Part shown: in pieces, positions 41,779 to 50,279 of the stretch
How positions within the stretch are numbered: the stretch's first letter is position 1
Layout of the letters: every line of letters begins with the position of its first letter
NCBI GenBank assembly: GCA_019637175.1
Contig: JAHBWD010000037.1
Span: 21,892 to 85,891, forward strand
Direction: 5' to 3'
Length of the DNA: 64,000 nt
Source: Labilithrix sp.
GTDB taxonomy: Bacteria; Myxococcota_A; Polyangia; Polyangiales; Polyangiaceae
The notes under the pieces: generated by a model
What the model saw: the letters and a program-made list of their open reading frames with translations, nothing else
Databases searched by the model: none
Told to the model about the DNA's origin: nothing
Program-made: the position numbers and the translations under genes

Positions 41779-42498
41779 GTGACGACGCCGCGCCCCTACC
41801 GAAGCGAGATCGACGCTCTCCGCGAGCGCAAAGAGAGCCTCCAGCAGGAGCTCGCGAAGCTGCGCGAGCAGACGACGCAGCTCGAGTCGCTGAGGGCGCG
41901 CGAGAGCGAGCTCGCCAAGGAGCTCGCGGGCGTCGAAGGGGCGCTGGGCCGCGAGGGAACGAAGCGCGCGCTCCCGATGCTCGACGACATCAAGGTCGCG
42001 AGCCCGTGCAAGGCGGAGTGGAGCGAGATGCTCGGCGACGATCGCGTGCGGTTCTGTCTGAGCTGCGAGAAGAACGTCTACAACCTCTCGTCGATGACGC
42101 GCGCGGACGCCGAGGCGCTCCTGCGCGAGCGCATGGGCAACGAGCTCTGCGTGCGCTTCTACCAGCGCGCCGACGGAACGATCCTCACGCAGGACTGCCC
42201 CGAAGGCGCGAAGACGAAGCGCCGCAAGAAGCTCGCGATCGCGATCGCGGGCGCGGGCGCGATGGCCGCGGCGACGCTGACGGCGTTCGAAAAGACGACC
42301 TGCGCGACGCGCACGATGGGCGCCGTCGAGCCGAGCTTCGTCACCCACGGCAACGCGACGGAGGTGAAGGGCGAGGTCGAGCCGGTGATGGGGCAGATGC
42401 CCGTCGTCATGGGCACGGCCACGGCGATCCCCGTCGAGCCGCCGCCTCCGCCGCCGCCTCCGCCGCGCGTGCGGATGGGCAAGCCGACCGCGCGCTGA
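41779..42498 (+). CDS. Coiled-coil/Cys-motif membrane protein
   Basis: 239 residues from the GTG at 41779, preceded by GGAGAGGG. Residues about 8-55 form a coiled coil (heptads ALRERKESLQQELAKLREQ). The middle has a distinctive domain: PCKAEWSEMLGDDRVRFCLSCEKNVYNLSSM (CxxC) followed by ERMGNELCVRFYQRADGTILTQDCPEG. Then a basic stretch RRKKLAIAIAGAGAMAAATLTAF as membrane helix, and a Pro-rich tail. This Cys domain with a DGTILT.DCP end recurs in Myxococcota proteins I have seen, but its function is not known. Might bind a metal. Confidence 0.65.
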   Translation: MTTPRPYRSEIDALRERKESLQQELAKLREQTTQLESLRARESELAKELAGVEGALGREGTKRALPMLDDIKVASPCKAEWSEMLGDDRVRFCLSCEKNVYNLSSMTRADAEALLRERMGNELCVRFYQRADGTILTQDCPEGAKTKRRKKLAIAIAGAGAMAAATLTAFEKTTCATRTMGAVEPSFVTHGNATEVKGEVEPVMGQMPVVMGTATAIPVEPPPPPPPPPRVRMGKPTAR

Positions 42499-42735
42499 TC
42501 AGGGCGTCTTCGTTTTCAGGCTGTCGATGGCGTGGACCGGCGCGCCGTCGCCCTTCATCAGGTGGGCGATCGCGCCGAGCACCAGGCGCTGGCTCTCGAG
42601 CATGCTCTTGCCGGCGAACACCGGCGAGACCACCTGGAGCGTGAAATGCCCGCCGGATCCCGGCGCGACGTCGACCGCCGCGTCCGGGATCTTCTCGAGG
42701 ATCGCGGTGCGGATCGTCTCTTCGATGGTGGCCAT
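42499..42735 (-). CDS. BolA-family protein
   Basis: 78 residues, the usual length. The pattern VAPGSGGHFTLQVVSPVFAGKSMLESQRLVLGAIAH is the BolA fold with the His in GGHF and the later invariant VHAIDSLKTKTP end. BolA proteins bind monothiol glutaredoxins through a shared Fe-S cluster. The gene overlaps by one base the glutaredoxin fusion gene, a strong sign that the two act together in Fe-S trafficking. Confidence 0.9.
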   Translation of the reverse strand: MATIEETIRTAILEKIPDAAVDVAPGSGGHFTLQVVSPVFAGKSMLESQRLVLGAIAHLMKGDGAPVHAIDSLKTKTP

Positions 42736-43658
42736 CAGTAGCGCGGGACCTTGGGGTCGACCTTCTGCGACCACGCCTCGATGCCCCCTTCGAGGTTGTA
42801 GACGTTGCCGAAGCCCTCGCGGAGGAAGCGCTCGGCCGCGTTGCGGCTGCGCATCCCGTGGTGGCAGTGGAAGACGATCGCCGTCTTCTTGTCGAGCGAG
42901 AGCAGGTGCTTCTCGCCGGCGGCGTCGAGCGCGCGCGCGCGATCGATCTTGGCGACGTTGCGCTCGTCGTCGCCGCGAACGTCGAAGAGCTCGAAGGCCT
43001 TGCCCTCGTCGATCCACGCCTTGACCTCGGGCGCCGTGAGCGACTTGACGCGCGCGGGCTCGTTCGGGTTCTCGATCTTGAAGGCGCCGCCGTCGGCCGT
43101 GTCGACCCACTGGACGCGGATGCCGTCGGCGCGCTTGGCGCTCGCGCGATCGAAGAGGATCGTCACGCCGCTCGCCACGACCTCGACGTCGCCCTGCTGC
43201 TTCGGCCCGAAGTAGAGCTCGTACTGGTACTTGTCGCTGATCTCGAGGCGGAGGTGCTCGCCGTTGCCTTCGTCGGCTTCCTGGATCGCCTTCACCGCGC
43301 CGGCGTCGAGCGTGACCTTCGGCGGGGTGAGCGGCTGCTCGACGACGCCGAGCTTCTTCTGGAGATCGCCCGCGGCGTACATCTCCTTGACGATGTCGCA
43401 GCCGCCGATGAACTCGCCCTCGACGTAGAGCTGCGGAATGGTCGGCCAGCTCGAGTACTCCTTGATCCCGTCGCGCACCGCCGGATCGGAGAGGACGTTC
43501 ACCGTCTCGAACCCGACGCCGAGCTCTTTGAGGATCCCCACGACCTGCGAGGAGAACCCGCACTGGGGGAAGTGCTTGTTGCCCTTCATGAAGAGGACCA
43601 CCTTGTTCCGCTTCACGAGGTCGTCGAACTGCTGGCGCTGCTGATCGCTGAGAGGCAT
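42735..43658 (-). CDS. Monothiol glutaredoxin / IscA-like / rhodanese fusion
   Basis: 307 residues with three domains. Residues 1-105: Grx4-type monothiol glutaredoxin with the CGFS site (Cys33). Residues about 110-200: an IscA-like beta-domain (TLDAGAVKAIQEA; ELYFGPKQQGDVEVVASGVTILFD; DGGAFKIENPN), but none of the three Cys that hold the Fe-S cluster in IscA is present. Residues about 205-305: rhodanese with active-loop Cys265 in FHCHHGMR. It is coupled to bolA. The glutaredoxin and rhodanese parts should be functional; the middle domain probably serves a structural or docking role. Confidence 0.9.
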   Translation of the reverse strand: MPLSDQQRQQFDDLVKRNKVVLFMKGNKHFPQCGFSSQVVGILKELGVGFETVNVLSDPAVRDGIKEYSSWPTIPQLYVEGEFIGGCDIVKEMYAAGDLQKKLGVVEQPLTPPKVTLDAGAVKAIQEADEGNGEHLRLEISDKYQYELYFGPKQQGDVEVVASGVTILFDRASAKRADGIRVQWVDTADGGAFKIENPNEPARVKSLTAPEVKAWIDEGKAFELFDVRGDDERNVAKIDRARALDAAGEKHLLSLDKKTAIVFHCHHGMRSRNAAERFLREGFGNVYNLEGGIEAWSQKVDPKVPRY

Positions 43659-43709
43659 GTCGTTACCGCTTTACGCCACGCCCGAGCCCCGTCAAGCTCG
43701 ACGTTACCG

Positions 43710-44564
43710 TTGAGCGATCTGACCGGAAAAAGAGTCCTCGTCACGGGCGCGAACACGGGCATCGGGCGCGTGACGGCGGAGCAGCTCGCGCGCCGCGGCG
43801 CTCACGTGATCCTCGCCTGCCGCTCCGAGGAGAAGGCGCGACCCGTCATCGAGGCCATCCGCACCCACGCGGGCAGCGCCGAGTTTCTCCCGCTCGATCT
43901 CGCCGATCTCGAGAGCGTCCGCGACGCGGCGGCCAAGGTGGTGCAGGGGGGCGAGCCGCTCGCGGTCCTCGTCAACAACGCCGGCGTCGGCGCGCAGCGC
44001 GGGATCACCAAGCAGGGCTTCGAGATCCACTTCGGCACGAACCACCTCGGCCACTTCCTGCTGACGAAGCTTCTCCTCCCGCTCCTCAGGCCCACGAGCG
44101 AATACGACGACAAGCCGCGCATCGTGAACGTCGCGAGCCTCGCGCATCGCCAGGCGAAGACGATCGACTTCGACGCGGTTCGAACGTCCACGCCAAGCGT
44201 CGTCGGCCGACACGAGTACGCCGTGAGCAAGCTCGCCAACATCCTCTTCACCAAGGAGCTCGCGCGCGGTCGCGCGGGGGCCGGCGTCGTCAGCGTGTCG
44301 CTCCACCCCGGCGTCGTCGCCAGCGACGTGTGGCGAAGAATCCCGTGGCCGCTCCGCTCGATCATGAAGCTCTTCATGCTCTCGAACGAAGAAGGTGCGG
44401 CGACGACGCTGCACTGTGCGACTGCCGAGCGCGTCGAAGACGGCGCCTACTACGACAAGTGCGCGATCGCGAAGGTCTCGCGCGCCGCCGACGACGCGGA
44501 GCTCGCCGCCGAGCTGTGGAAGCGCAGCGAAGCCTGGGTCGCGCCGTTCTCCGGCGCAGGCTAG
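43710..44564 (+). CDS. SDR family oxidoreductase (retinol dehydrogenase-like)
   Basis: 284 residues from a TTG start; SDLTGKRVLVTGANTGIG is the normal beginning of the family. Rossmann motif TGANTGIG near 11-18, NNAG near 88, and the catalytic YAVSK near 168. Extended C-terminal part (residues about 190-284) typical of the retinol-dehydrogenase/WW-oxidoreductase subgroup. Cofactor preference is probably NADP because an Arg follows the second strand (ACRSEEKAR). Starts 51 bp from the divergent glutaredoxin gene. Confidence 0.85.
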   Translation: MSDLTGKRVLVTGANTGIGRVTAEQLARRGAHVILACRSEEKARPVIEAIRTHAGSAEFLPLDLADLESVRDAAAKVVQGGEPLAVLVNNAGVGAQRGITKQGFEIHFGTNHLGHFLLTKLLLPLLRPTSEYDDKPRIVNVASLAHRQAKTIDFDAVRTSTPSVVGRHEYAVSKLANILFTKELARGRAGAGVVSVSLHPGVVASDVWRRIPWPLRSIMKLFMLSNEEGAATTLHCATAERVEDGAYYDKCAIAKVSRAADDAELAAELWKRSEAWVAPFSGAG

Positions 44565-44633
44565 CCTCCCGCGCGACACTTGTGGCAGTCTGCACGCCGA
44601 CTTCGGCGCCTGCCGGATATGGAGGGTGGAGAC

Positions 44634-44939
44634 ATGACGAAGATGATCGTAGGGGTGATCGCGCTGTGCGGTCTGTGCGCCTTCGCCTGCAACAAGAAGG
44701 AAGAGGCGAGCGCCAGCGGCGGCGCCATCGGCGTCCAAGAGTGCGACGACTACATCAAGCAGTATCAGGCGTGCATCGACAAGATGCCGGCCGCCTCGAA
44801 GTCGACGGCGGAGACGGGCTTCAAGGTCCAGGTCGACGCGTGGAAGGCGAGCGCGGCGACGGCCGAAGGCAAGGCCGCGCTCAAGACCGGTTGCAAGGCC
44901 ACGCTCGACGCGCTGGCGACGAACCCGCTCTGCAAGTGA
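44634..44939 (+). CDS. Small lipoprotein
   Basis: 101 residues. GGAGGGTGGAG precedes the ATG. Signal ends in CAFACNKK, so Cys19 is the lipid anchor. The mature part is short and helical with Cys in ECDDYIKQYQACIDK, KTGCKATLDA and NPLCK, suggesting a small disulfide-held helical bundle. It resembles other small lipoproteins common in this phylum; function unknown. Confidence 0.65.
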   Translation: MTKMIVGVIALCGLCAFACNKKEEASASGGAIGVQECDDYIKQYQACIDKMPAASKSTAETGFKVQVDAWKASAATAEGKAALKTGCKATLDALATNPLCK

Positions 44940-44976
44940 GGCGCGCGCGCGGAGAGCTCGAAGCGCTCGAAGCACG

Positions 44977-45447
44977 TCAGCGCGCTTCGGCTCTCCGCAG
45001 GCCGCCGTATCGCTCGTGCACACGCAAGAGCGGCGCGAACCACCACATGATCATCACGAAGACGGCGACGATGGCCGCGGTCGGGTACGCGTAGGCTCGG
45101 CCGGCGACGACGGAGGCGATCAAGAACGTGGTGAGCACGGTCGAGATCGAGGTCGGGATGAGCCCGATGACGAGGAAGACGTTCACGAAGTTCTTGAACC
45201 GCACCTTGTCGCGGATCGGCCGCGCGATCCGGTGGTACGAGGCCGGCGTGACGAAGCAGGCGAGCGCGACCTGCGTCGCGAGGAACGTGCAGAAGTAGAC
45301 GACGCGCTCGAGCTCCGGGAGGCGCGCGAAGCGATCGGTGAACGGGAGCGTCATCAGGAACGCGAGCAGCACCTGCGTGCCGGGCAGCAGGATGCGCGTC
45401 TCCGAGAGCAGCTCGTCGAGGCTCCGCTCGTCGTCGGGATCGGCCAT
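44977..45447 (-). CDS. DUF6328-type four-helix membrane protein
   Basis: 156 residues. Four hydrophobic helices (VLLAFLMTLPF; VYFCTFLATQVALACFV; FVNVFLVIGLIPTSISTVLTTFLIA; AAIVAVFVMIMWWFAPLL) with a DERSLDELLSETRILLPGTQVLL N-terminus. This opening, ESRVLLPGVQ-like, is the DUF6328 pattern. Function unknown. The reading frame upstream of the Met at 45447 lies antisense in the oxidoreductase gene's end, so the short form is chosen. Confidence 0.75.
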   Translation of the reverse strand: MADPDDERSLDELLSETRILLPGTQVLLAFLMTLPFTDRFARLPELERVVYFCTFLATQVALACFVTPASYHRIARPIRDKVRFKNFVNVFLVIGLIPTSISTVLTTFLIASVVAGRAYAYPTAAIVAVFVMIMWWFAPLLRVHERYGGLRRAEAR

Positions 45448-45509
45448 GCACGACGCGTTTGCACGCGCTGCGCCACGATGGAGAGGTCGTCGATCGCAGG
45501 CGGGGCCGG

Positions 45510-46601
45510 TCAACGGTCCGGACCGGGCGCGCGCACGATCGTCGGACGTCGAACCGGCGGCTTCGTGCGCTCGAGCGCGCGGCTCGGCCTCCTCCGCCGC
45601 TCGAACGGCGCGAGGGTGACGGGTTGGCGGAGCCGCGCGCTCTCGACGAGCGCTTCGAGCACGCGCACGTCGGCGAGGCCCTCCTCGCCCGACGGCTCGG
45701 GCTCCTCGTCGTCGACGATGCACTCGGCGAAGTGGAGCAGCTCGGGCGCGAACTGATCGGACCGCGGAAACTTCTTGGTCGTCGTCTTCTTTCCGATCGT
45801 CAGGTGGTGAGCCAGCGAGCTTCGGTAGTCGAAGGCAGGCTCGACGCGCAGGGTCCCTCGGGTCCCACCGATTCGATAGACGTCGGCGTCGGCGGCGCTC
45901 TGGCTCGCCGTGAGCTGGGCGAAGCGGTCTCCGGGGAATCGGAGGATCGCCGTGGTCGTCTCGTCGACGCCGCGGTCGGTGAGCGACTGGAACGCGCAGA
46001 CCTCTTCGGGCTCGTCGCCGAAGAGGTTGCGTGCGGCGTTGACGCAGTAGATCGCCAGATCGAAGAGCGCGCCTCCGCCCGTCTTCGACTTCGTGCGGAT
46101 GTCGTCGGCGCGCACGTCGTGGGCGAAGGTCGACGTGAAGTGTCGGAGGTGGCCGAGCTTGCCGGATCGTGCGAGCTCGATGGCGCGAAGGTTCGCGGGG
46201 TCGAAGTGGAGGCGGTACGCGATCATCAGCTTCACGTCGTTGTCGTCGCACGTCCGAATCATCGCCTGGCAGTCGCGTGTCGACATCGCCATGGGCTTCT
46301 CGCAGAGCACATGGACGCCCGCGCGCGCGCATCGCTCGGTCATCTCTCGGTGTAGCGAGTTGGGAACGGCGACGTAGGCGGCGTCGATCTCGGCGTCCGC
46401 GAGGACGTCTTCGAGGTCTTCGTACGGGCCGCAGTGCTGAATGTCGTATTCCTTGCTCAGCGGGGCGATCTTCTTCGGATCGCTCGAGAGGAGCGCCGCG
46501 AGGACGCACCCCTCCCGCGCGTGGCGGAACGCCGGGAGGACGGCGGCCTGCGCGATGTTCCCGAGCCCAACCACGGCGAATCGTACACGCTCGTCTCTCA
46601 T
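45510..46601 (-). CDS. Gfo/Idh/MocA-family oxidoreductase
   Basis: 363 residues from the ATG at 46601. NAD(P)-binding GLGNIAQ near 10-18, and EKPMAMS with the conserved Lys near 94-97 are the family landmarks. The C-terminal half has RLHFDPANLRAIELARSGKLG and the beta-sheet GGGALFDLAIYCVNAARNLFG, where Asp and the following residues form the sugar-binding site (GG.l.DiG.H-type). Predicted to oxidise or reduce a sugar or inositol-like substrate. The 75 residues of the longer frame are not conserved-looking. Confidence 0.85.
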   Translation of the reverse strand: MRDERVRFAVVGLGNIAQAAVLPAFRHAREGCVLAALLSSDPKKIAPLSKEYDIQHCGPYEDLEDVLADAEIDAAYVAVPNSLHREMTERCARAGVHVLCEKPMAMSTRDCQAMIRTCDDNDVKLMIAYRLHFDPANLRAIELARSGKLGHLRHFTSTFAHDVRADDIRTKSKTGGGALFDLAIYCVNAARNLFGDEPEEVCAFQSLTDRGVDETTTAILRFPGDRFAQLTASQSAADADVYRIGGTRGTLRVEPAFDYRSSLAHHLTIGKKTTTKKFPRSDQFAPELLHFAECIVDDEEPEPSGEEGLADVRVLEALVESARLRQPVTLAPFERRRRPSRALERTKPPVRRPTIVRAPGPDR

Positions 46602-46815
46602 GGCCTCGTACGAGGCAAGCGCCGCGCCGCACCTCGCCAACGGGCGCTCGCGAGTGACAACCTGCCTCGCCGTTCCGCGCGCGGACGCCGACGGCACCTG
46701 GGTTGCACTCGTCCGTCCAGGAGGCCATCCGATGAGTGCGACCGCGTTGCTCGACGCGCCTCCTCGGGCACGCGAACCAGAGAGAGCGACGAACGCTCCA
46801 CAGGAGGAGGAGAAG

Positions 46816-47043
46816 ATGGCTGCCAAGAAGAAATCAGGACGACGCTACGGAAAGGCCGCCGGCAGGAAGATCGAGGCGGCGATGCACGAGCGCAAGGCGG
46901 GCACGCTCCGCGCGGGTCGCTCGGGCAAGAAGGTCACGAGCCGCAAGCAGGCCATCGCGATCGGGCTGTCGCAAGGGCGCGAGGCCGGAGCGAAGGTGCC
47001 CAAGAAGCGGAGCACGAAGAAGCGGAGCGCGAGCAAGAAGTAG
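46816..47043 (+). CDS. DUF6496-like Lys-rich protein
   Basis: 75 residues, extremely basic (Lys/Arg/Ser-rich) with a KVTSRKQAIAIGLSQGREAGAKVP core typical of DUF6496, and histone-like tail KKRSTKKRSASKK. AGGAGGAGG precedes the ATG by about 5 nt. An earlier in-frame ATG at 46732 also has a good AGGAGG site 7 nt upstream and would add 28 residues (MSATALLDAPPRAREPERA...), so both forms may be made. Probably a DNA-binding protein. Confidence 0.75.
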   Translation: MAAKKKSGRRYGKAAGRKIEAAMHERKAGTLRAGRSGKKVTSRKQAIAIGLSQGREAGAKVPKKRSTKKRSASKK

Positions 47044-47062
47044 CCGCGCGGACGCGAAGAGG

Positions 47063-47094
47063 GGCGGAGAGCGCGCTCGCGTGCGCTCTCCGCC
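47063..47094 (+). terminator. Hairpin after the DUF6496 gene
   Basis: A perfect 12-bp stem (47063-47074 with 47083-47094) encloses an 8-nt loop, 19 nt after the stop codon. No U tract follows, so this is either a rho-dependent or a GC-rich intrinsic-type terminator or a stabilising structure. Confidence 0.55.
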
Positions 47095-47169
47095 TGCTCG
47101 ACCGCGAGGAGCCACGCTTCCGCGACCGCAACGGCTTCGGACCGACCAGCATCGAAGGCCGAGGTCACC

Positions 47170-47790
47170 ATGAAGGTCGATGTCTGGTACGACTTGGTTT
47201 GTCCGTGGTGTTGGCTCGGCAAAGCACGCCTCGACGCCGCGACGGCCGGGCGCGCCGATGTCGAGGTCGTCACCCACGGCTTTCAGCTCGACGCCAAGGC
47301 GCCTCGAGATCGCGACGTACCGATGACCGAGCTGCTCGTGACGAAGCTCGGCATGAGCCGCGTCCAGATTGCTGCCTTGCACGAGCGCCTCGTGACGATG
47401 GGTCGGGAGGTCGGGATCGAATACCAGTTCGATCGCGTGCGCTCGTCGAACACGTCCGACGCGCACCAGCTCGTGCATCACGCCCGTGCGGCCGGAGGCA
47501 ACGCGAAGGCGAACGAAGTGGTCGAGCGCATGTTCCGCGCGAACTTCCGCGACGGCCTCCGCATCGGGAGCCGCGACGTGCTCGTCCGCCTCGCCAAGGA
47601 GGCGGGCCTCGACGAGGCCGACGCGGCCGCTGCGCTCGAAGAGCAGCGCTACGCCGAGGCTGTTCGCGACGACGAGCAGCGCGTCCGCGGGATGGGCGTG
47701 AGCGGCGTGCCGTTCTTCCTCGTCGACGGCGAGGTCCGGATCTCCGGCGCGGAGTCCATCGACGCGCTCCGGGCCGCGCTCGCGCGCTGA
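47170..47790 (+). CDS. DsbA-family (FrnE-like) oxidoreductase
   Basis: 206 residues. CPWCW at 11-15 is the active-site CxxC with the extra aromatic residues of FrnE-type DsbA proteins. The helical insert contains DAHQLVHHARAAGG and YAEAVRDDEQRVRGMGVSGVPFFLVDGEVRISG, where the cis-Pro of GVPFF completes the thioredoxin fold. No signal peptide, so it is probably cytoplasmic. Members reduce or isomerise disulfides or transfer groups by GST-like chemistry. Confidence 0.85.
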   Translation: MKVDVWYDLVCPWCWLGKARLDAATAGRADVEVVTHGFQLDAKAPRDRDVPMTELLVTKLGMSRVQIAALHERLVTMGREVGIEYQFDRVRSSNTSDAHQLVHHARAAGGNAKANEVVERMFRANFRDGLRIGSRDVLVRLAKEAGLDEADAAAALEEQRYAEAVRDDEQRVRGMGVSGVPFFLVDGEVRISGAESIDALRAALAR

Positions 47791-47911
47791 AGCGGCGTCT
47801 CCGGCTCGTCAGGCGCGCCGGCAAGCATTTTTCGCGCTGGAATGCGAAGCGCGGTCGCATCGCTGCGGCTCGGTTGCCCCGGCGCTTCCGTTCGCCTTAC
47901 CCTCGACGGAC

Positions 47912-48379
47912 GTGGGCGGCCCCCAGCTCTTTCTCTTCCGGGCGCGCCGGCGGACGTGCGCCCTCCCGATCGCGTGTGTGGTCGAGACGATGCGCCCGCT
48001 GCCGGTCGAGCCGCTCGCCGGCACGCCGCGGCCGGTCCTGGGCCTGTCCGTCATTCGGGGGGGGCCGCTCGCCGTTGTCGATTTTGGCGCTCTCATCGGA
48101 GATCATGAAGACCTCGAAGGTCATGAAGATCCCGTATCCAACCGATTTCTCGTCGTCCGGACGGGGACGCGCAAGGTCGCGCTCGCGGTCGACGCCGTGA
48201 TCGGGATCCGCACGATGCCCCCGGAGACGCTCGCCGCGCTGCCGCCGCTCCTGCGCTCCGCCCGCGCGGAGATCGAAGGCGTCGCCGCGCTCGACGACCA
48301 GATCGTCCTCCTCGTCGACAGCGCGCGGATCGTCTCCGAGGCGGCCTGGGCGGCGATCGAGCGTGGAGCCGCCCGATGA
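47912..48379 (+). CDS. cheW: CheW-like coupling protein 1
   Basis: 155 residues, GTG start. The two SH3-like subdomains are represented by FLFRARRRTCALPIACVVETMRPLP, GLSVIRGGPLAVVDFGALIG and FLVVRTGTRKVALAVDAVIGIRTM, the normal CheW strands. It is the first gene of a seven-gene operon; its TGA overlaps the cheR ATG (ATGA at 48376). CheW couples receptors to CheA. A second CheW follows cheR. Confidence 0.8.
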   Translation: MGGPQLFLFRARRRTCALPIACVVETMRPLPVEPLAGTPRPVLGLSVIRGGPLAVVDFGALIGDHEDLEGHEDPVSNRFLVVRTGTRKVALAVDAVIGIRTMPPETLAALPPLLRSARAEIEGVAALDDQIVLLVDSARIVSEAAWAAIERGAAR

Positions 48380-49782
48380 GCCACACGCTCGAGGCCTTCC
48401 GCGCGCTGATCGCGGATCGGCTGGGCCTCGCGTTCGACGATGGCCGGCGCGCCACGCTCGCCGGCGTCCTCGACCGGAGGGCGAACGCCCTCGGCGTCTG
48501 CGCGCCGGAGTACGTCGAGCGCCTGCGGGGCGCGGGAGGGTTCGCCCGGACGGAGCTCGGCGCGATCGCGAAGGATCTCACCGTGGGGGAGACCTACTTC
48601 TTTCGCGATCACGACCAGCTCCGCGTCTTCCGCGAGGTCGTGATCCCCCATCTCTCGCGCAGCGCCTCGCCGGTTCGCATCCTCTCGGCCGGATGCGCGT
48701 CGGGCGAGGAGCCCTACACGCTCGCGATCCTCCTCCGCGAACGCAGCGTGGGCAACGCCTCGATCCGCGCCGTCGACGTGAACGGTGCGGCGCTTCAGAA
48801 GGCGGAGCGGATGCGCTACGGCGCGTGGTCGCTGCGCGAGGTGCCCCCCGACGTGCGCGAGCGCTGGTTCGATCGCGACGGCGACGATCACGTGCTGTGC
48901 GCCGACCTTCGCGACAGCGTGCAGCTCGAGGAGCGGAACCTCGCGGAGGGCGGCGTCTTCGACGGCGCGCCGTTCCACGTCGTCTTCTGTCGCAACGTCC
49001 TCATGTATCTCACGCCCGAAGCCGTGCGCGTCGTCGTCGATCGCATCGCGCAGAGCCTCGTTACGGGCGGCTACTTGTTCCTCGGTCACGCCGAGAGCCT
49101 GCGCGGAGTCTCGCAAGACTTCGAGCCGCGCCACACGCACGGCACCTTCTACTATCAGCGCTCGGGCGCACGAACGAGCCCCCGCGCGCCCGATTCATGG
49201 GCGGACGTCATCGCGTCGGCGAGCGAACGCGTGCGCTCCCTCGCCGACGCGCAGCGCGCCGCCGAGCCGCCGGTACGCCGTCCGGATCTCGGGCCGGCGA
49301 TCGACCTCTTCGAGCGCGAGCGCTTCGCCGACGCCATCGCGCTTCTGGGCGCGCTCCCTCCCGCCGAGGCGAGGGATCCGAGCGTGATGCTGCTCCACGC
49401 CGTGCTCCAGACGCACACGGGCGATCTCGTCGGCGCGGAGCAGACGTGCGGCGAGCTGCTTCGTCTCGACACGACGAGCGCCGGCGCGCACCATCTCATC
49501 GCGCTCTGCCGAGAGGCGGCCGGCGATCTCTCGGGCGCGCGCGAGCACGATCGTCTCGCGGTCGGCATCGACGCCTCGTTCGCGATGCCGTGGCTTCACC
49601 TCGGGCTCGTCGCCACGCGCGCCGGTGACGGCGACGCGGCGAACTTGGCGTTCTCGCGCGCGCTCGTCTTGCTCGAAGGCGAAGACCCGACGCGCATCCT
49701 CCTCTTCGGCGGCGGCTTCCGGCGCGATGCGCTCCTCGCGCTGTGTCGGAGTCACCTCGCGCGGGAGGCCGCGCATGGCTGA
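48376..49782 (+). CDS. cheR: CheR methyltransferase with TPR domain
   Basis: 468 residues. N-terminal helical CheR domain, then a SAM-binding methyltransferase (ILSAGCASGEEPYTLAILL near 98-117, with FCRNVLMYL and YLFLGHAESL typical of CheR) to about residue 270. The C-terminal 170 residues are TPR-like helices (AIDLFERERFADAIALLGAL; TCGELLRLDTTSAGAHHLIALCREAAGDLSGA). A CheR with TPR repeats is the WspC type; it methylates Glu residues of the receptor. It overlaps both neighbours, 4 bp with cheW1 and 8 bp with cheW2. Confidence 0.9.
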   Translation: MSHTLEAFRALIADRLGLAFDDGRRATLAGVLDRRANALGVCAPEYVERLRGAGGFARTELGAIAKDLTVGETYFFRDHDQLRVFREVVIPHLSRSASPVRILSAGCASGEEPYTLAILLRERSVGNASIRAVDVNGAALQKAERMRYGAWSLREVPPDVRERWFDRDGDDHVLCADLRDSVQLEERNLAEGGVFDGAPFHVVFCRNVLMYLTPEAVRVVVDRIAQSLVTGGYLFLGHAESLRGVSQDFEPRHTHGTFYYQRSGARTSPRAPDSWADVIASASERVRSLADAQRAAEPPVRRPDLGPAIDLFERERFADAIALLGALPPAEARDPSVMLLHAVLQTHTGDLVGAEQTCGELLRLDTTSAGAHHLIALCREAAGDLSGAREHDRLAVGIDASFAMPWLHLGLVATRAGDGDAANLAFSRALVLLEGEDPTRILLFGGGFRRDALLALCRSHLAREAAHG

Positions 49783-50278
49783 CGCGCGAATCGTCTCCGC
49801 CGCAGAGCTGCGGCGCGCCTTCGACAAGTCCTTCGCCGAGCCCGAGCGCCGAGGAGGCGAGGCCTCCGAGCGCTTCCTGGCGATCGCGATCGCGGGGATC
49901 CCTTACGCGTTGCGCCTGAGCGAGCTCCTGGTGCTCGCAGCGGCGCGAAAGATCGTTCCTCTGCCCGACGCTCGCGCCGAGCTCCTCGGGCTGACAGGCC
50001 ACCGCGGGACGTTGGTCCCCGTCTTCGATCTGGGCGCGTTGCTCGGGCACGAGCCGATCGCGCAGCCTCGTTGGCTCGTGCTGTGCGGAGCGCGCGATCC
50101 CGTCGGCCTCGCGTTCGGAGAGCTGGAGGAGCAGATCGAGATCGCCCCATCGGCGGTGAGCCCTCTCGCCCCGGGGCGGGAGCGCAGACACGTCGCTGCG
50201 GTCCTCGAGGGCGCGCCCGCGCGCGCCGTCATCGACGTCGCCTCGGTGCTCGCCGTCATCTCGCAAGTGGAGCCTTGA
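49775..50278 (+). CDS. cheW: CheW-like coupling protein 2
   Basis: 167 residues. Begins with about 30 residues of acidic/basic leader, then the CheW fold: FLAIAIAGIPYALRLSELLVLAAARKIVPLPD, LLGLTGHRGTLVPVFDLGALLG, WLVLCGARDPVGLAFGELEEQI. It overlaps cheR by 8 bp and ends 1 bp before the receptor gene. In Wsp-type operons the second CheW (WspD) follows the CheR-TPR gene in the same place. Confidence 0.85.
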   Translation: MADARIVSAAELRRAFDKSFAEPERRGGEASERFLAIAIAGIPYALRLSELLVLAAARKIVPLPDARAELLGLTGHRGTLVPVFDLGALLGHEPIAQPRWLVLCGARDPVGLAFGELEEQIEIAPSAVSPLAPGRERRHVAAVLEGAPARAVIDVASVLAVISQVEP

Positions 50279-50279
50279 A

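Noticed and set aside
47791..47911. Sigma-54 promoter before the chemosensory operon
   Set aside because: No GG-N10-GC pair with adequate match to the -24/-12 consensus.
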